DNA of 64,000 nucleotides from Lunularia cruciata. Taxonomy: Eukaryota > Streptophyta > Marchantiopsida > Lunulariales > Lunulariaceae. Made by a program: the position numbers and the translations under genes. Position 1 is the first letter of the stretch. Each line of letters begins with the position of its first letter. The notes beneath the pieces are model-generated. The model saw only the letters and a list, made by a program, of their open reading frames with translations. It searched no databases and was not told the origin of the DNA. The stretch is from NCBI GenBank assembly GCA_948567375.1, contig OX419756.1:10111001-10175000 (forward strand), given 5' to 3'. Below, one piece after another: positions 11,539-22,929 of this stretch.

Positions 11539-11587
11539 TGTCCTAGTGGACAGTCGCATGAGGCGACTCGTGATCAGGTTCGATTGT
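11539..11587 (+). ncRNA. tRNA-like pol III promoter (possible SINE head)
   Basis: An A-box-like TGTCCTAGTGG (11539-11549) is followed 27 bases later by a B-box-like GGTTCGATTGT (11577-11587). Spacing and order are right for a tRNA or tRNA-derived SINE. Between them, AGTCGC and GCGACT form a perfect 6-bp stem with a five-base loop. The flanks do not form a clear tRNA acceptor stem, so a SINE head is likelier than a tRNA gene. No target-site duplication or second copy was found in the window. Confidence 0.35.
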
Positions 11588-11960
11588 CGTCCATAGGCGT
11601 CGGAAGAACCAGAGACTGCCCTGCAAATCGAGGCTTTGGCAGAACGAGGATTTAGTTGAGTCGGGACCAACTACTGACCTTACTGTAGGTCCCCACCCGA
11701 TTCATTAATATAGAACCTGCACCACCCTACCTAGACGATTCCACAGGCCATTCGGAATGCAGGAATGGATATAAAGTGAGCCTGGGCAAATGGCTGAGTG
11801 ACATCTGAGAAGGATGGTGGACCTGTTATGAGGTACAATTCCCATATGTACGTGTGCGAATATTGTATCAACCTTCTACTCTCATCGCAACTGATTCTCG
11901 AAACTGGATAATCTGCCACTTGAGAAGATGCTTCACTGGCTCGAGCATGAAATCATCAGC

Positions 11961-12227
11961 TTACTGAAGATTACGCCTCGGGGACCGCGTCCTTTGCTTA
12001 CGACGGGCGTTTGAAACTGCTTTGACCGTGTAAGACAGGTGTTGTAAAGTGGCACTCTCCTCCATAGCAATGCATTGTAAGACTCTTCGACAATTTATTG
12101 CGGACGAAACAATTTGTTCTGGAGTCTCTTCGGCCGATTCAAATGTTGTAGCGTACGGGTCAAGCCCTCCGCAACATTTTAGTAACTTCATATAAATTTG
12201 TGAATTCTGGCTTGAAGTTCCTATCAA
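11961..12227 (-). other. Protein-like open frame, 88 codons, unrecognised
   Basis: A frame without stops on the minus strand, rich in Ala, Glu, Ser and Cys, with stretches LKCCGGLDPYATTFESAEET and SYTVKAVSNARRKQRTRSPR ending in a basic tail. The composition looks more like coding DNA than its surroundings. There is no in-frame ATG at its upstream end, so it would have to be an internal exon. No domain recognised. It may belong with the minus-strand exon-like frames at 13.8-15.7 kb, but no splice chain links them. Confidence 0.25.
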
Positions 12228-13768
12228 AACTGTTACATAAACGATATGTCTTAATCGGTTTCTACTTGTGCTAGGGTAGACTAGTTGAGCTTTGAGGAGG
12301 TACTGGACTTATAACTCGTTAGAATTCATCCGATTCCTGGGAAAGTGTCAATTAGTGTAAGATTTTCGTGCGCTGGTTCATTTTGGTACCTTTGCAAATC
12401 TGGGCTTCATCGCTTGATTAATCAATATCTTGAAGCAGCAGCTGCGGCTACTGGTCACCCTTGTGTTCGGTCAGCATGTTTGTGTGCAGCACGGGCAGCA
12501 GCGCGCAAACTTGTAAATGCATGAATGATAAACTCACTGCACTGCTTTGCAGCTCCAAAATCTGAGATCGACCAACACTTGTCTGAAAAATTGTAATGAC
12601 CGAGCGGGAGCCAGAGTCAAAATATCAAGCAGACCTCTCAGGAGAGGCGATACCTACGAGCAAATGCTCTCGCAGTTTTGATGCTTGGTATATATTTCTC
12701 TAGGAAGGAAATCGAACTGAAATTGCCTAGTCGGATGCCACGAATTACCTTCACCTGCTTTAACTCCTGAAGTTTCACTCCTGCATCCAATTTCGTTGTA
12801 TTTTTCTAAAAGTCAATGCCAAATCCTGCATGTCGGCGAGAATTTTGAGACTAAACAAAAAAGATTAACTACATAATGCTGGAGAAATTTGAGAGAGTTG
12901 GTCATGTCCTGGTGGAAACTTAGTATATGAGTTCGACAAGGATACTTTTTGGCCAGATTGTGCTATACTTGTTCACAGGACAACTGAATCCGTGCCGCAG
13001 CCATTAGAAACCAAAAACTAAATGCTACTTATACATATGAACAATTCAAGATCCTTCAAAGCTTGAATCACTAGAATACCGGAGCAGAGCATGCAAATCG
13101 ACAGTGATTACTGGCACTACAGGAAGATTACCGAATAGGGAGAAGAGGAAAACAACCAACAACGAATAGAAATGGTCGTTCATCGTAGTTCGCTCCTAAC
13201 GGTCCTAAATCGATGCAGAGAAAGTATAACTCGGACAGACAGGACAGCCCTTCCAAAGGCGAAATTTAATATCTCAATTCTACAGATGCAATTACTCAAA
13301 CATCCGGTTTTTTATTTATAAATACAGAGGTGGCCAAGCGGATGCGGATATTGCGGTCTCTATAACAAGTACTGTGTACTGGTGACCAGTACATATGCAC
13401 AAGAAGTGTCAGTCGACTTGTGCCCGTAGTATGCATACTGAAACTGGAGGTTCAACATATGAAGGAGTACGTCATGTGACTGCAGTAATGAATGGTGTAT
13501 ATCTAAACCGAGGGAGCTGTGCAGAGAACCTCTAGGCCGGGAGTATGTCCTCCCAACTATCAGAATCTATGTTCCTTATCATCACTCTGAAATGCAATTA
13601 CTAACCCAGTGAGTATGGAGATAGGCTAACTGTAAATCTGTACAGGCTCACTTTGACAAAGGGTTTTTAACTTGAAGCCATCCCCCGAAGCTTCACCCGC
13701 ACGCATGCAAAGTATACTGTGGAAATAATTCTGTTCTCTTGCTGAGTGGTAAGGCGATCTGTCATAAT
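12228..13768. other. No gene seen; hairpin-forming sequences near 13375-13423
   Basis: No convincing coding frame or transposon signature. Around 13375-13393 is a perfect 9-bp inverted repeat with a one-base centre (TGTACTGGT, G, ACCAGTACA). At 13397-13403 and 13417-13423 there is a second stem (GCACAAG with CTTGTGC). Just upstream, TGGCCAAGCGG resembles a tRNA A box, but no B box follows. Confidence 0.35.
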
Positions 13769-14169
13769 TCAACGGTCTCCACCGTCATGTTCCGGATCCT
13801 CATCATCTTCATGGTTGTCTGTAGGACCATGAGCGGATGCTGGTAGCCATGACGGTTCGGGTTCGTTGGTAAACACATGAACTCCTTCCGCGCGCTGAAC
13901 ATAAATGACATACATAGCCACATGTCAGGCCTGAGTTCCTATATTGGTATTGATGGTAATAACTTGTGCAAAATAGATCAGATTCTTCAGACGAGGCCGT
14001 CAATCACTGCGTCCTGGTTGACAGCCTCGTAGGATTTCCATACTTCTGTTGTCAAAGATTACTCGCAACAAATGAAACACGCAATACCTTCTCAACGTCA
14101 TCGGCCTCCTTCACCTTCTCGACCTCTTCTTGCTTATGGTCAGCCATCTCAAGCTGTAGACGTGTAAAT
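13769..14169 (-). CDS. Last two exons of an unknown gene (partial)
   Basis: Two exon-like segments join in frame across a 193-base intron. The upstream exon, 14169-14088, follows a TTTGTAG acceptor. It reads FTRLQLEMADHKQEEVEKVK then EADDVEK, and ends at AAG before a GTATTG donor. The downstream exon, 13894-13769, follows a TTATGTTCAG acceptor. It reads RAEGVHVFTNEPEPSWLPAS then a very acidic tail (DNHEDDEDPEHDGGDR), and stops at TGA. The first part is heptad-like and charged, suggesting a coiled coil. An extra short open segment lies between them (about 14044-13985, VWKSYEAVNQDAVIDGLV). No family was recognised. No duplicate of these exons exists at 46-50 kb. Confidence 0.35.
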
Positions 14170-14338
14170 CTACAAAGTTGTTCACAGCACGTTGAAACTG
14201 TACTGATTACACCAACGCAACTGTTAATACCTCTGTCTTAACCTCCAAGAAGGTAAACAATGATCTGCTTACTGAGAAAATCCCGTAAGCTTCTAGTAAT
14301 TTAAAGTTCTTTTCTCTCCTCTTGTGGTCTAACCTCAC

Positions 14339-14785
14339 CTTCAATTTTCTGGCGCTCACGCCTCTTTCAGCAGCACTGTTCTCTTCAAAATACTTGTAAT
14401 TCTACTCAGCTGCTCGAAAGGCAGGTTTACAAATCTGCAGATAATGTTTCTCTGGAATGTTTTGACTGTGAATGACCAGTGTCTGCACGCTTTTCTGAAC
14501 TGATATAGAGTTGTGTTGGTGGTGAAACTTCTGGATACTGAGGCTTGATCTTATTGAGATCAAGCTGTGATTTATACTCTTGTGGTCTAATCTTGCCATG
14601 CTATTCTATGCCGTTGATACCTCTGCTCTATCGTTTCAGGAGATTCAACTTCCACTCAACTGATCAAAACACAGCCCACCAACCAGCACATGAGATTTTT
14701 TCATGTTTTTGATTCTTGACTCTTTGCGGTCAGCGATCTCTGAACGCTGTTCTGCGTTGAGAAACCGGGTCAGCACATGGTAATT
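14339..14785 (-). other. Further exon-like coiled-coil segments, apparently repeated
   Basis: Minus-strand segments upstream of the 13769-14169 exons. One starts at 14785 after a TTTCAG acceptor and reads NYHVLTRFLNAEQRSEIADR then KESRIKNMKKSHV, open for 46 codons. Another starts at 14401 after a TAG acceptor, reads NYKYFEENSAAERGVSARKL, and ends before a GTGAGG donor at 14338. Both begin with AATTAC. Motifs of the type (A/L)D(H/R)K recur at about 14735, 14590, 14325 and 14125, suggesting that one exon was duplicated several times. The phases do not link cleanly to the next exon, so the gene may be decayed or the boundaries wrong. Confidence 0.3.
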
Positions 14786-15153
14786 CTGAAACAAGAAACA
14801 AGAGCCATGCCAGACCTATGCCTGAGAGTCAATGGTTCTCACGCGATGATAGTTAAATAAGGTTCAGTATGCACAATAGCTACTTCTATCTGAACCTGAA
14901 ATCTTACTTCCGTTGACTAGGACATGGAATTTTGTGGTGGTCAGCTGGAATTGACTGCTGAAAGAATCTCTGAAATGTGAGTGCGGGTGACAGTCGAGAA
15001 GAGATTTGCATTTGGAGTCAAATCATTGGGACCTTTCCATGAGCTATCCTCAGCAGCTTGTTCTATTGGCTAGTGTGTAGGTAAGTTGCTGATTTTAGCC
15101 AGCCTTCTTAGTACGTGTACTCATCTCCAGAATTCTTCTCACTTCCTTAGTAA

Positions 15154-15267
15154 TCAGTTCAACTTGAGTAACATGTCATCGATCCAGTACAAAACAGACT
15201 TCAGTTTCTTCTCAGTTTGCCAAGTTTCAGAAATTGTAAACTTCTTGCAGGTGGTTTCTTCTACCAT
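15154..15267 (-). other. Short conserved frame (37 codons) kept in both duplicate copies
   Basis: ATG at 15267 to TGA at 15154 reads MVEETTCKKFTISETWQTEK then KLKSVLYWIDDMLLKLN. The partner at about 47843-47730 has the same frame with three residue changes (C to S, M to I, L to H) and the same stop. The residues look like a soluble helical protein. It could be a small exon of the minus-strand gene or a conserved fragment. The opposite strand is also open here (15086-15274), so the strand choice is uncertain. Confidence 0.25.
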
Positions 15268-15502
15268 TGTGTGAACTATCAGTATACTATGTTCAGTATG
15301 AACTATCCAGACTAGCTACAGATTCAACTCATTATTACAATAGCTAATCTGGTCCAAATCTATTGTTGTCATTTTCCTCGCTATCATCAAGTCGTTGTCA
15401 CGAGTCGAGGACCTGCAGATGATGAAACGCAATTGAGAAAACCTCACCAAGCCGTGATAATTTCCATAGTCAAGCTCTTCGAACTCTATGATAAGGAATT
15501 CA

Positions 15503-15697
15503 CAGAATAAGGGACCTAAGGGTCATTAGGTCAAGTAGCAGGTGCGCGGTGTGACACGTTTCAGAGTTTTTGCATTCGTCGTCCTCATGGGAGAGGGAGA
15601 GAGAGGGCGGCAATTCGAATCCTTCTGCCAGTAATTTATCCTCATGAAGACTCAATACTACTGCGAAATCGCAACGAAATCGCAACAACAGCGACAT
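15503..15697 (-). other. Possible first exon of the minus-strand gene
   Basis: From ATG at 15697 the frame reads MSLLLRFRCDFAVVLSLHED, then KLLAEGFELPPSLSLSHEDD and a segment TAHLLLDLMTLRSLIL. In the duplicate copy (48234-47962 minus) the same core is kept (HEDKLLAEGFELPPSFSFSH) and runs further, ending after NENYHGLVRFSQL. A small deletion there breaks the N-terminal part. Retention of the acidic core in both copies hints at coding origin. A donor-like GGTGAGG follows shortly downstream in both. No family recognised. Confidence 0.25.
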
Positions 15698-16559
15698 GAA
15701 CGTCGAGGTCAATTAGGTGGAGACGCGTCGGTAATTGTTCCCGATGACAATAGTCTTTTCGAGCAAACACAAATTAAGACCCGTCATGAGGGACAGGAAA
15801 GTGGGAAGACATACCAGGCTCAATTGAAACAGCACGGTTACCACGGTCATGATTCCTCGGTGAGGCCACGTGAATCTGACTGACGAAATTTCATAGTTTT
15901 CTATTCGTGTCTTGCGATGCAATCAGCGTAGAGATAATTTATTCGTCTAGATCATTTCCTAATTATCTATCCAATTGTCGGTTTGCAGGCAGCCCTCGCC
16001 CTGTTTAACGTTGGAAGGCTCTATCAGCCGGGTTCAGTGACTTAGTGAAACATTAATCTTTGCAACTCCTATAACGTATGCTCTTTCTAAACTTGCGGGA
16101 ACTATATCACGACCTTTGTCACAGCACTGCTTGACAAAGTGATCTAGTTTTGAATCTGGACAAGCTTTCCTCATACCGCTACCACGTGTTGAATTACGAA
16201 GTCATGAATCATTCCAGTTTCTATTACATAATAGGTACAAAATGACATTAGGAATCCCCGGACAGATGCAGACCTTCGGCTGGGCATTTCATCTGTCTCC
16301 TGTCACCTGTCATTATGTAATGTTGCCTCCGCTACTTTTAGTAGAAGATGGCATAATTATATTACGAAGTGAAAAATGGGAATGGAGACGCCAAAGTTCA
16401 ACGAAGAATGGAAAAGTTTTCCAGGACACAAGTCCCGTTCATTTATTTATTGGAAGAGAATGTATACAATTATGTTGAGTCACTCTTCACCATAAATTTG
16501 AACTGGTGATCAGCGAAAAATTGTGACTAAACTTTCTTGCGGACACTAGCAACTAGGAA

Positions 16560-18960
16560 TATTAGCTCGTGATACTCTATCAACATTGCCCTTCATGCTG
16601 ATGTCAATATCTTGGATGCCTATATGAAATGAGATATTCAAATTTATCTCCAGGTAAAGCTTTGGTTAAAATATCAACGACTTGCTCATGTGTAGAAATA
16701 CACCAGATCTATTTCTCCAGCCTATATCTTTTCTCTAATGAAATCGTAATAGACCTCGATATGTTTGGGCTTGGCATAAAATATTGTTAGCATTGTTTAA
16801 TACTACTGGTGTAATACAATTATAAGAGGATAAAATGCATATCCTATAACCAATTGATTTTCACACAATATTAGTGGCACCCCTATATTCTGCTTCTATT
16901 GATGATAAGGCAGCAGTAGATAGCTTCTTTGGTTTAAAGAATAGCCTGATGCTGATCTTAGTTCTTCTCCACTTCCTATGGAGTCCACATCAGTAAACCC
17001 TTTAGAACGGGTAATCCACCAGATAAATAGTGAAGATCAAATTGGATGATAAACTTCACGTAACGCAAAATTTTTCTAATCATGTCAAGATATGACTTCC
17101 TTGGTACTTATACAAATTGACTCACTAGTCCATCACCAAAGCTTAGATCTGGCCTAGTAAGAGTCAAATAAATCACATTTCCTACGATCTGCCTGTATAT
17201 ATTTGGATCAGCCAACTACTCACCATCTTCTGCACTTAACTTAAATGAAGTTAGGAGAGGAACAGAAATAGGCTTACATGCCATCATACCAAACTTCTCC
17301 ACCATGTTGAGAGAATGTCGATGTTGAATTAACCAAAGGTCATTGCAGTCTTTAATAAACTCAATACCCAAGAAGTATTTGAGTTCTCCCAAGTCTTCAT
17401 GCCTGACTCTCCCTTCAACTAATCTTGTATTTGCTGAATTAGATCTTGATAGTTACTGGTGATAATTATATCATCAACAGATGAGTAATTAAACCATATT
17501 ATTGACAACTTGTAGTCTGTCCATCAAAGTATCGAGACTGCACACTCTATATCCAATGTATAAAGGATATGAGCTCATCTTGGCATTCCAAGCTCATGGA
17601 GCTTGCTTAATTCCATTTTTTGAATATCTTTGATTTTCATATGCAGGTAGTGGCATCATGTAGACCTCCCCCTCAAAATCTCCATTGAGGAAATTGCTAT
17701 TAAATTCCATCTGATAAAGCTTCCAATTATTTAAAATGGCCAATACTTAGCGAGTGAGAATAGATGGCAATAGGGCTGAATGTCTTATCAAAAAGAATTA
17801 CATATTCATTTGAACAGCCCTTTGACATAAGTCTTGCCTTGTACCTACTCACAAAACCATCAGAATTCCTCTCAGTCTTAGAAATTCACATGCAGTGAAT
17901 TACCTTCTTACCAAGAGGTAAATCCACCAACTTCCATATGTTTTGGTGATGTAGTGATGAAATTCAAGCTCCATGACTTGCAACCAATCTGCATGATGCA
18001 TCACTTTCTCCTGAGAATTTGGTTGTTGGTCTTGTATAGCTTTGATTATATATGCATGGTGTTGTGCTTAAACAACCTTTCAACTTGAAAATATCAAACT
18101 AGAAATTTGACCCTTGTTCTTTTCCTTTGCTATTTCAGTTTGAGATATACTACTTGTAACTTCATCTAAATTAATTGGAATTTCTGAATTCCATAGTTGA
18201 CTGACTATTTTTTCGAATAAAGGATGAGAAAAATTAGTGGACAAAGTATGGACTAGGATTTATAAATGGATGAGAAAAAGAGTGCTCACTCAAAACACCT
18301 ATGGCACTTGAATTACTAGCCTATGGAACAGAAATATTACTTGGACCAATTGAAGGGGTCAAGGGTTCCATAAGTGGCAGATGTGCAGCTTGTAGTACCT
18401 TGATACCAAGATTTAAACTCCTCAAATACAACATCTCTACTGAGAATTTAAGGAAAAGATATAAGGATTATAACACCTATATCCTTTGAAATAGAGGCAT
18501 ATCCAAAAAAGACACATTTTTGTGCTTCATGAACTAATTTGCCTCTTCTCATCATGGAATTTGAACAAGAATGGTTGGTCCACACATGATATTGCCCTTT
18601 GGGTCACAGATCCTTCAGATGTTTCTTTAGCTTTATGGGGGCTCATCCAAAGGGACAGGGATATACTGGTACATGAAGTGACATGAACAAAATAAATGCA
18701 ACCAAAACCGTTTGGATTGATAAGTCAGGTTTTTATCATGTAAGAGCTTGAAAAGGTGTCATTTTGTACACTACTTGAATAGGAGGTAGGCTCATCAAGT
18801 AAATTGGACAAATAACTGATTCTACCCAATGGCACTTGGGCATTCATTGCCTTCTTCTTGAGCATTGCTCTTGCAACCTCCGCAATATGTCATTTCTTCT
18901 ACTTAGCGACTCCATTTGTGCTGAGGTGTGTAATTGTAAGTGACTTCATGCTTGATATCT
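16560..18960 (-). mobile_element. Decayed Ty1/copia element H (integrase, RT, RNase H)
   Basis: Read on the minus strand from 18960 downwards. Integrase C-terminal side near 18900-18780 (VARAMLKKKAMNAQVPLGRI). Reverse transcriptase near 17760-17570 (LYQMEFNSNFLNGDFEGEVY), the catalytic motif around 17490 (SVDDIIITSN, second Asp pair intact), and RNase H near 16900 (LSSIEAEYRG). This order, integrase before RT, is diagnostic of copia. No LTR was identified at either end. Stops and frameshifts are frequent. Its 3' half is also present in the duplicate at 49060-50108. Confidence 0.85.
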
Positions 18961-18974
18961 TGCTCATACAAAAC

Positions 18975-19073
18975 ATTGGTGGTGCTCCAGTTTCTTCCAA
19001 ATTTTCTTTTGTTGTTCAAATCATGCTTAAGTGCTAGAGAAGGACCATGGAGATTAGTAGTTACTAGGGGAAT
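18975..19073 (+). repeat. 100-bp dispersed repeat, partner 23762-23867
   Basis: Matches 23762-23867 in the same orientation, sharing AAATTTTCTTTTGTTG and CAAATCATGCTTAAGTGCTA. Here it directly precedes a TGTGTGGTACCC LTR-like start; there it continues into E-family leader DNA. Probably part of an older repeat into which the LTR-like element inserted. Confidence 0.6.
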
Positions 19074-19330
19074 TGTGTGGTACCCATATTTTTTGTTCTT
19101 TATATGTTTTGAAGAAGTGCATTGTTGAAACCAAATTGAACCTAAACGGAGAAGAAATGAGGAGAAATGTGTGTTTTGATCCAGCCCAAAGAAATCAACT
19201 TCATGTTAGAGTAAGAAGGACTCAGATTGGACTGGAAGGACAATGGACCTGAAGTAGGGTCACTTCGCATCAAAATCAAAGTTGGAGGTTGGGATGATTG
19301 TGGAGCTTGTATCTTGGTGACCATATGTCT
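19074..19330 (+). repeat. LTR-like repeat X, first copy
   Basis: Begins TGTGTGGTACCCATATTTTT and shares about 220 bp with 21044-21270, including TGTTGAAACCAAATTG. The TG start and the pairing with a downstream copy suggest an LTR. No terminal CA or PBS could be fixed, so the right end is uncertain. Confidence 0.45.
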
Positions 19331-21043
19331 AAATCATGCATAGTATATCTTGTTGGAAGCATCTTTTCAAGGCTTTCCATTGCCATCAAAATTGCAGAGT
19401 TTGGAGATTTGTAGAAGAAGTTACAAGGATTTGGAGTTTTTGGAGTAAATGTATGGAGTAGTTGAGTACCTCGGGTTTAGAGACTTTGCCTTAGGTTGAA
19501 AGGTGAACCCAATCTAAGGTAGTCATACATCATAGGTAGGTAAATTTAGCTGAGTTACTTCAGCCTAGTGCAATAATCAAAGTAGAGTAAGAGACAATGT
19601 TTGTCTCAGATTAGATTTAATTATATTAGAGTTAGATGAGATTTGGGTAGCATGAAAGTAGAAACCCAATACGAAGTAGCAGAATTAGAGGTGAAGGTGT
19701 CTTCAGGTGAGTAACTTGAAGCATTACAAGAGATTGGGTTGGAGAATAGGGACAAATGTAGAGTAGCCATGGCTTCAATTTTAGTTCAGACTGAAGAGAT
19801 GATGGAAGTAATAGAAGATTTAGTAGTAATTGATAAGTCCATAGTAGACAAAGTGATGGTAGTCACTTCTGGTGTAGGAGCCAAAGTACAAGTAGAAGTT
19901 GGATTGCAGTAGGGGTAATGGATTTCAGATCTGAAGAGGTAGATATGAAGCAATAGAGTGTTTGATTCAGATTTGGAGATTGTTGAGGAGTGGTTTAGGA
20001 GGTTAGATAAATGTCAAGTGCTATGCCTACTTAAAGGAGAAATTTGTAGTGCATGTTGTTCAATTTATTGTTCATATTTTTGAACTTGAGTAAAGCAAAG
20101 TGTTGTAACTCAGTGCTCATTGTTTCAACTTAATTCTGAGTATCAGACCTTTGTGTGTGTTTGTGAGTATTTGGAGAAATTTGAAGTGCAAGTGAGTGTG
20201 TTTGTTGGATGTTGGATTTTGCAACTCTGGTTTCATTTTGTGTGTTTGATCCTGAGTGGATAGCAATTGAAGCATTGCCTTGATAGGTTTGTGAAGAATT
20301 GTAGTGTTGGTAGTATTCTACATTGGTGAGTGCAGCACGGGGTTGATGCAAAGCAATTTTGATCAAGGAAATTGTGCCTTCAATGGAGGGGTGGAACACA
20401 ATTCCAAGGCAAAGTCATTTCATGGTGAAGTAGCCTTCTTTGAGAGAACCTGACTCATCTCAATCAAGGTTTGTTTGGAAAGAATTGGATGAATTGCAAT
20501 TTATGAGTGTTGTGAGAAGACTATGATCTAGTGCTTGTTACTCTCTTATGAGTGTGGTTTCTACTCAAGAGATAAAAGATGCAATCAAAAAGAATTGTGT
20601 GTGACATTTTACTTTGTGTTTGACCATTTTTTAATTGTATCTCTTTTGGAATGAACTTTTATTTACTGATTATTGCAAAAGTGATATTTGCCATGTTGTT
20701 ACAAATTGCCCAAAAAGAGGTGGCACTTGCAATGGTGTCACAAGTTAGGATGAGCAACACTTGGAGCAATGTAGGACAATCCCAAGTGCTTGCAAGAGGA
20801 TAAGCACTTATTGTGCTTATCGTCTTGCTTATTGGTTATTGCTTATTGGAGTGCTTATTGGTTGAGCACTTACAAGCATGAGTGCCAAGTACCCCATTGG
20901 CACTCATACATGGTGGTTTGAATGCACCACCATCCCAGTTGGGAATTGTTGTCAAGGTTCTTACAGAAAAGATAACCATTAGCCCGATAGGCAAGCTTGA
21001 TACATGGGAAGTGAATTGTGGAGAATCTTTTGCAGGTGGGAGA
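19331..21043. other. Between the two X repeats; no gene, short tandem repeat at 20823-20866
   Basis: No element domain was recognised. 20823-20866 contains three to four copies of a 12-bp-like unit TGCTTATTGG with GTTAT, AG or GTT fillers. Just before 21044 is a purine-rich GGTGGGAGA that would fit a polypurine tract if 21044 is a 3' LTR start. That would make 19074-21300 a short, possibly non-autonomous LTR element. Confidence 0.35.
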
Positions 21044-21300
21044 TGTGTGGTACCCACATTTTTTTTTTAATGATTTTTAAACAAGAAGTGTATTGTTGAA
21101 ACCAAATTGCAGCCAAATGAAGAAGAAAAGAGGAGAATTGGGTGTTCGGAGTAGACCCAAAGAAGTCTACATTGGGTCAAAGAAAGAAGTAGTCAGATTG
21201 GACTTACAGAGGGGTAGACCCAAAGACAGGCAACTTTGTATCAAGGGGCTCAACCAGACCTGAAGAAGCTATAACAACTTTTTTTGGAGTTGCACTAGTC
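21044..21300 (+). repeat. LTR-like repeat X, second copy
   Basis: Begins TGTGTGGTACCCACATTTTT, immediately after a purine-rich GCAGGTGGGAGA. Homologous to 19074-19330 over about 220 bp, then diverges. It is followed by E-family gag-like sequence at 21753, so it may alternatively be the 5' LTR of that element. Confidence 0.45.
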
Positions 21301-21752
21301 AAGAAGGTACAATCAAAGAAAAGGTAGAGTCATGAGAAGGATAATTCAAGAGTGACATGAAACAAACACATAGAAGTTGTGAGTATTAATTTCAAATTGA
21401 CTGGAGAATGACTGCTTCTTGGAGCACTATAAAATTAAGACTTCACCAAGGAAAATCAGAAATTTCCAAAAGATATCTTGTTCATCTTAGTAGCTCCTTC
21501 AAACGAATGTGAGTCTTGAAGCGAAACAAGAGTGTAACTTTTTGGAAAGCAAAGGGAGTGAGAATCACATGTCCAAGAGAGGGGATAGTGTTCCAATGAC
21601 CTAGAGTCTATGAGTGCACAATGGCAAAGAAGGACGGTAAGAAGAGCTCCTCACTAGCAATTAGGAGTCTCAAAATTTAGAGGTTAGATGGGGTGGCACT
21701 GATCAAAGTCTTGAATAGACTTCAGATTACATTTCTAGCCTAGAATTGGAAC

Positions 21753-22700
21753 TTGGGTTTTCCAGGGTTCATGGTAGAGATAGCCACTAGAAAGTGCAAG
21801 GATGGCCCCAAAGTAGTGGGGAAGAGACGGAATTTGGCTAGGTGGACAGAGTTGAATTGGAGGTTAGTCTTGGGAAAGGAAGCAAGTGATGCGGCCAGAC
21901 TCACCTTCTATAGGAAGGGTGAGGCTTTGGAAGAAACTGCAGAAGTAAGAAATGCCTTTATCGCTATGTGTACCAACAATGGTTACAAGGTGGATACCCA
22001 TGAGGACCCAATAAATTGAAGTATCATTGGGGCTCTGATGGTGATGTTCAAACCCAAGCAAACCATGTACTTGATGATGAATCAAGCTGTGTTCTTTCTT
22101 CAAATGTTCATAGAAGAGAAGGTGAATTGAGCAACATGCTTTCACTAGAGGACAAGACAAATGATTGTTAATTGGAGGATGGATATGCCGCCCCACTACT
22201 TTGTACCATTTGTAGTACACTTCTATCTAGGGTTAAACTTCCTGATGATGGAGGAGAAATAGAGAATGGTTTCACATTCCTAATTAGATTTGGGTCAAGA
22301 AGCGGATATAGATGAGCAATAATATATCCTACAAATTCAAGCAAGCAATCAACACTTTGCCAAGATAGGACAAAAGAAAATCATGGCAATGACCAGTCCA
22401 AAGACAAAGAAATGGACTAGACATGAAGAAGTGGTGTCACATGTTCAGCCACAGAAGATAAGAAGACTTAACCGGAGAGGCAAGGTAGTGATAATGGAGA
22501 TGTCTTTGAGAGCAGAAAGCAAAGGTGAGGCTAAGTCTAAGGGAGAAGAGTCAGAGGAGGAAGACAATGAACTTTCTTTGCAAAGTAGGGAGTCAAGTGA
22601 AAGTGAATCATGCCATCAATGTTTGAGAGGTAGCATGGTGCACAATTGTGCACATGATCCTTCCAAGCAACACCATTATGTTCTTCCAACATAAAGACTC
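21753..22700 (+). mobile_element. E-family gag-like fragment (copy E4)
   Basis: Open frames at 21753-22019 and 22383-22694, joined by a frame with a few stops, encode a charged protein. It carries the family signature HFYLGLNFL near 22213-22245, also seen in copies E1 (YFYLGIDLL), E2 (HFYLGMNYL) and E5 (HYYMGTNLL). The region before it (NNGYKVDTHEDPIN) aligns with the matching segment of the other copies. The C-terminal part is rich in Lys, Glu and Ser. No zinc knuckle or enzyme domain was found. A structural, gag-like role is inferred only from its repetition next to LTR-like DNA. Confidence 0.5.
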
Positions 22701-22929
22701 CAAAAGACAAAACCTTGCGCACTCTCAAGAGAGTGAAGCATGTAGTCACATCAAGAATTGTCAATGCAGTTTGATGTAGATATACATAATTACCTAGATG
22801 AAATTGATAGATTGAGTGTCTTTATCCTCTCCCTTAAATAATGGCATATTCTAAAGTATCTATATGTTGAAAATTGCTAAGTTCTTAAAGGCCATTGGCA
22901 TCATTCTCCAAAATATCTCTACCCATTGA

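Larger units (their letters stand above)
9297..17768. repeat. Segmental duplication, long copy (partner 46357-50108)
   Basis: Large blocks match 46357-50108 in the same orientation: 9297-10665 with 46357-47645, 15075-17213 with 47645-49897, and 17578-17768 with 49897-50108. The blocks at 10666-15074 and 17214-17577 are missing from the partner. The match begins near CCCTTGAATTAGCAC and runs through into the 3' half of a copia element, so the duplication happened after that copia insertion. By eye the copies differ by scattered substitutions and small indels. The missing 4.4 kb in the partner is most easily read as a deletion there, because exon-like frames in this copy straddle the breakpoint. 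Confidence 0.85.

Noticed and set aside
13325-13345. TGGCCAAGCGG resembling the start of a Leu/Ser tRNA
   Set aside because: No B box (GGTTCGA) follows and the arms do not pair.
20823-20866. Short TGCTTATTGG repeats as a CRISPR-like array
   Set aside because: Units are contiguous with no unique spacers, and the sequence is plant nuclear DNA.
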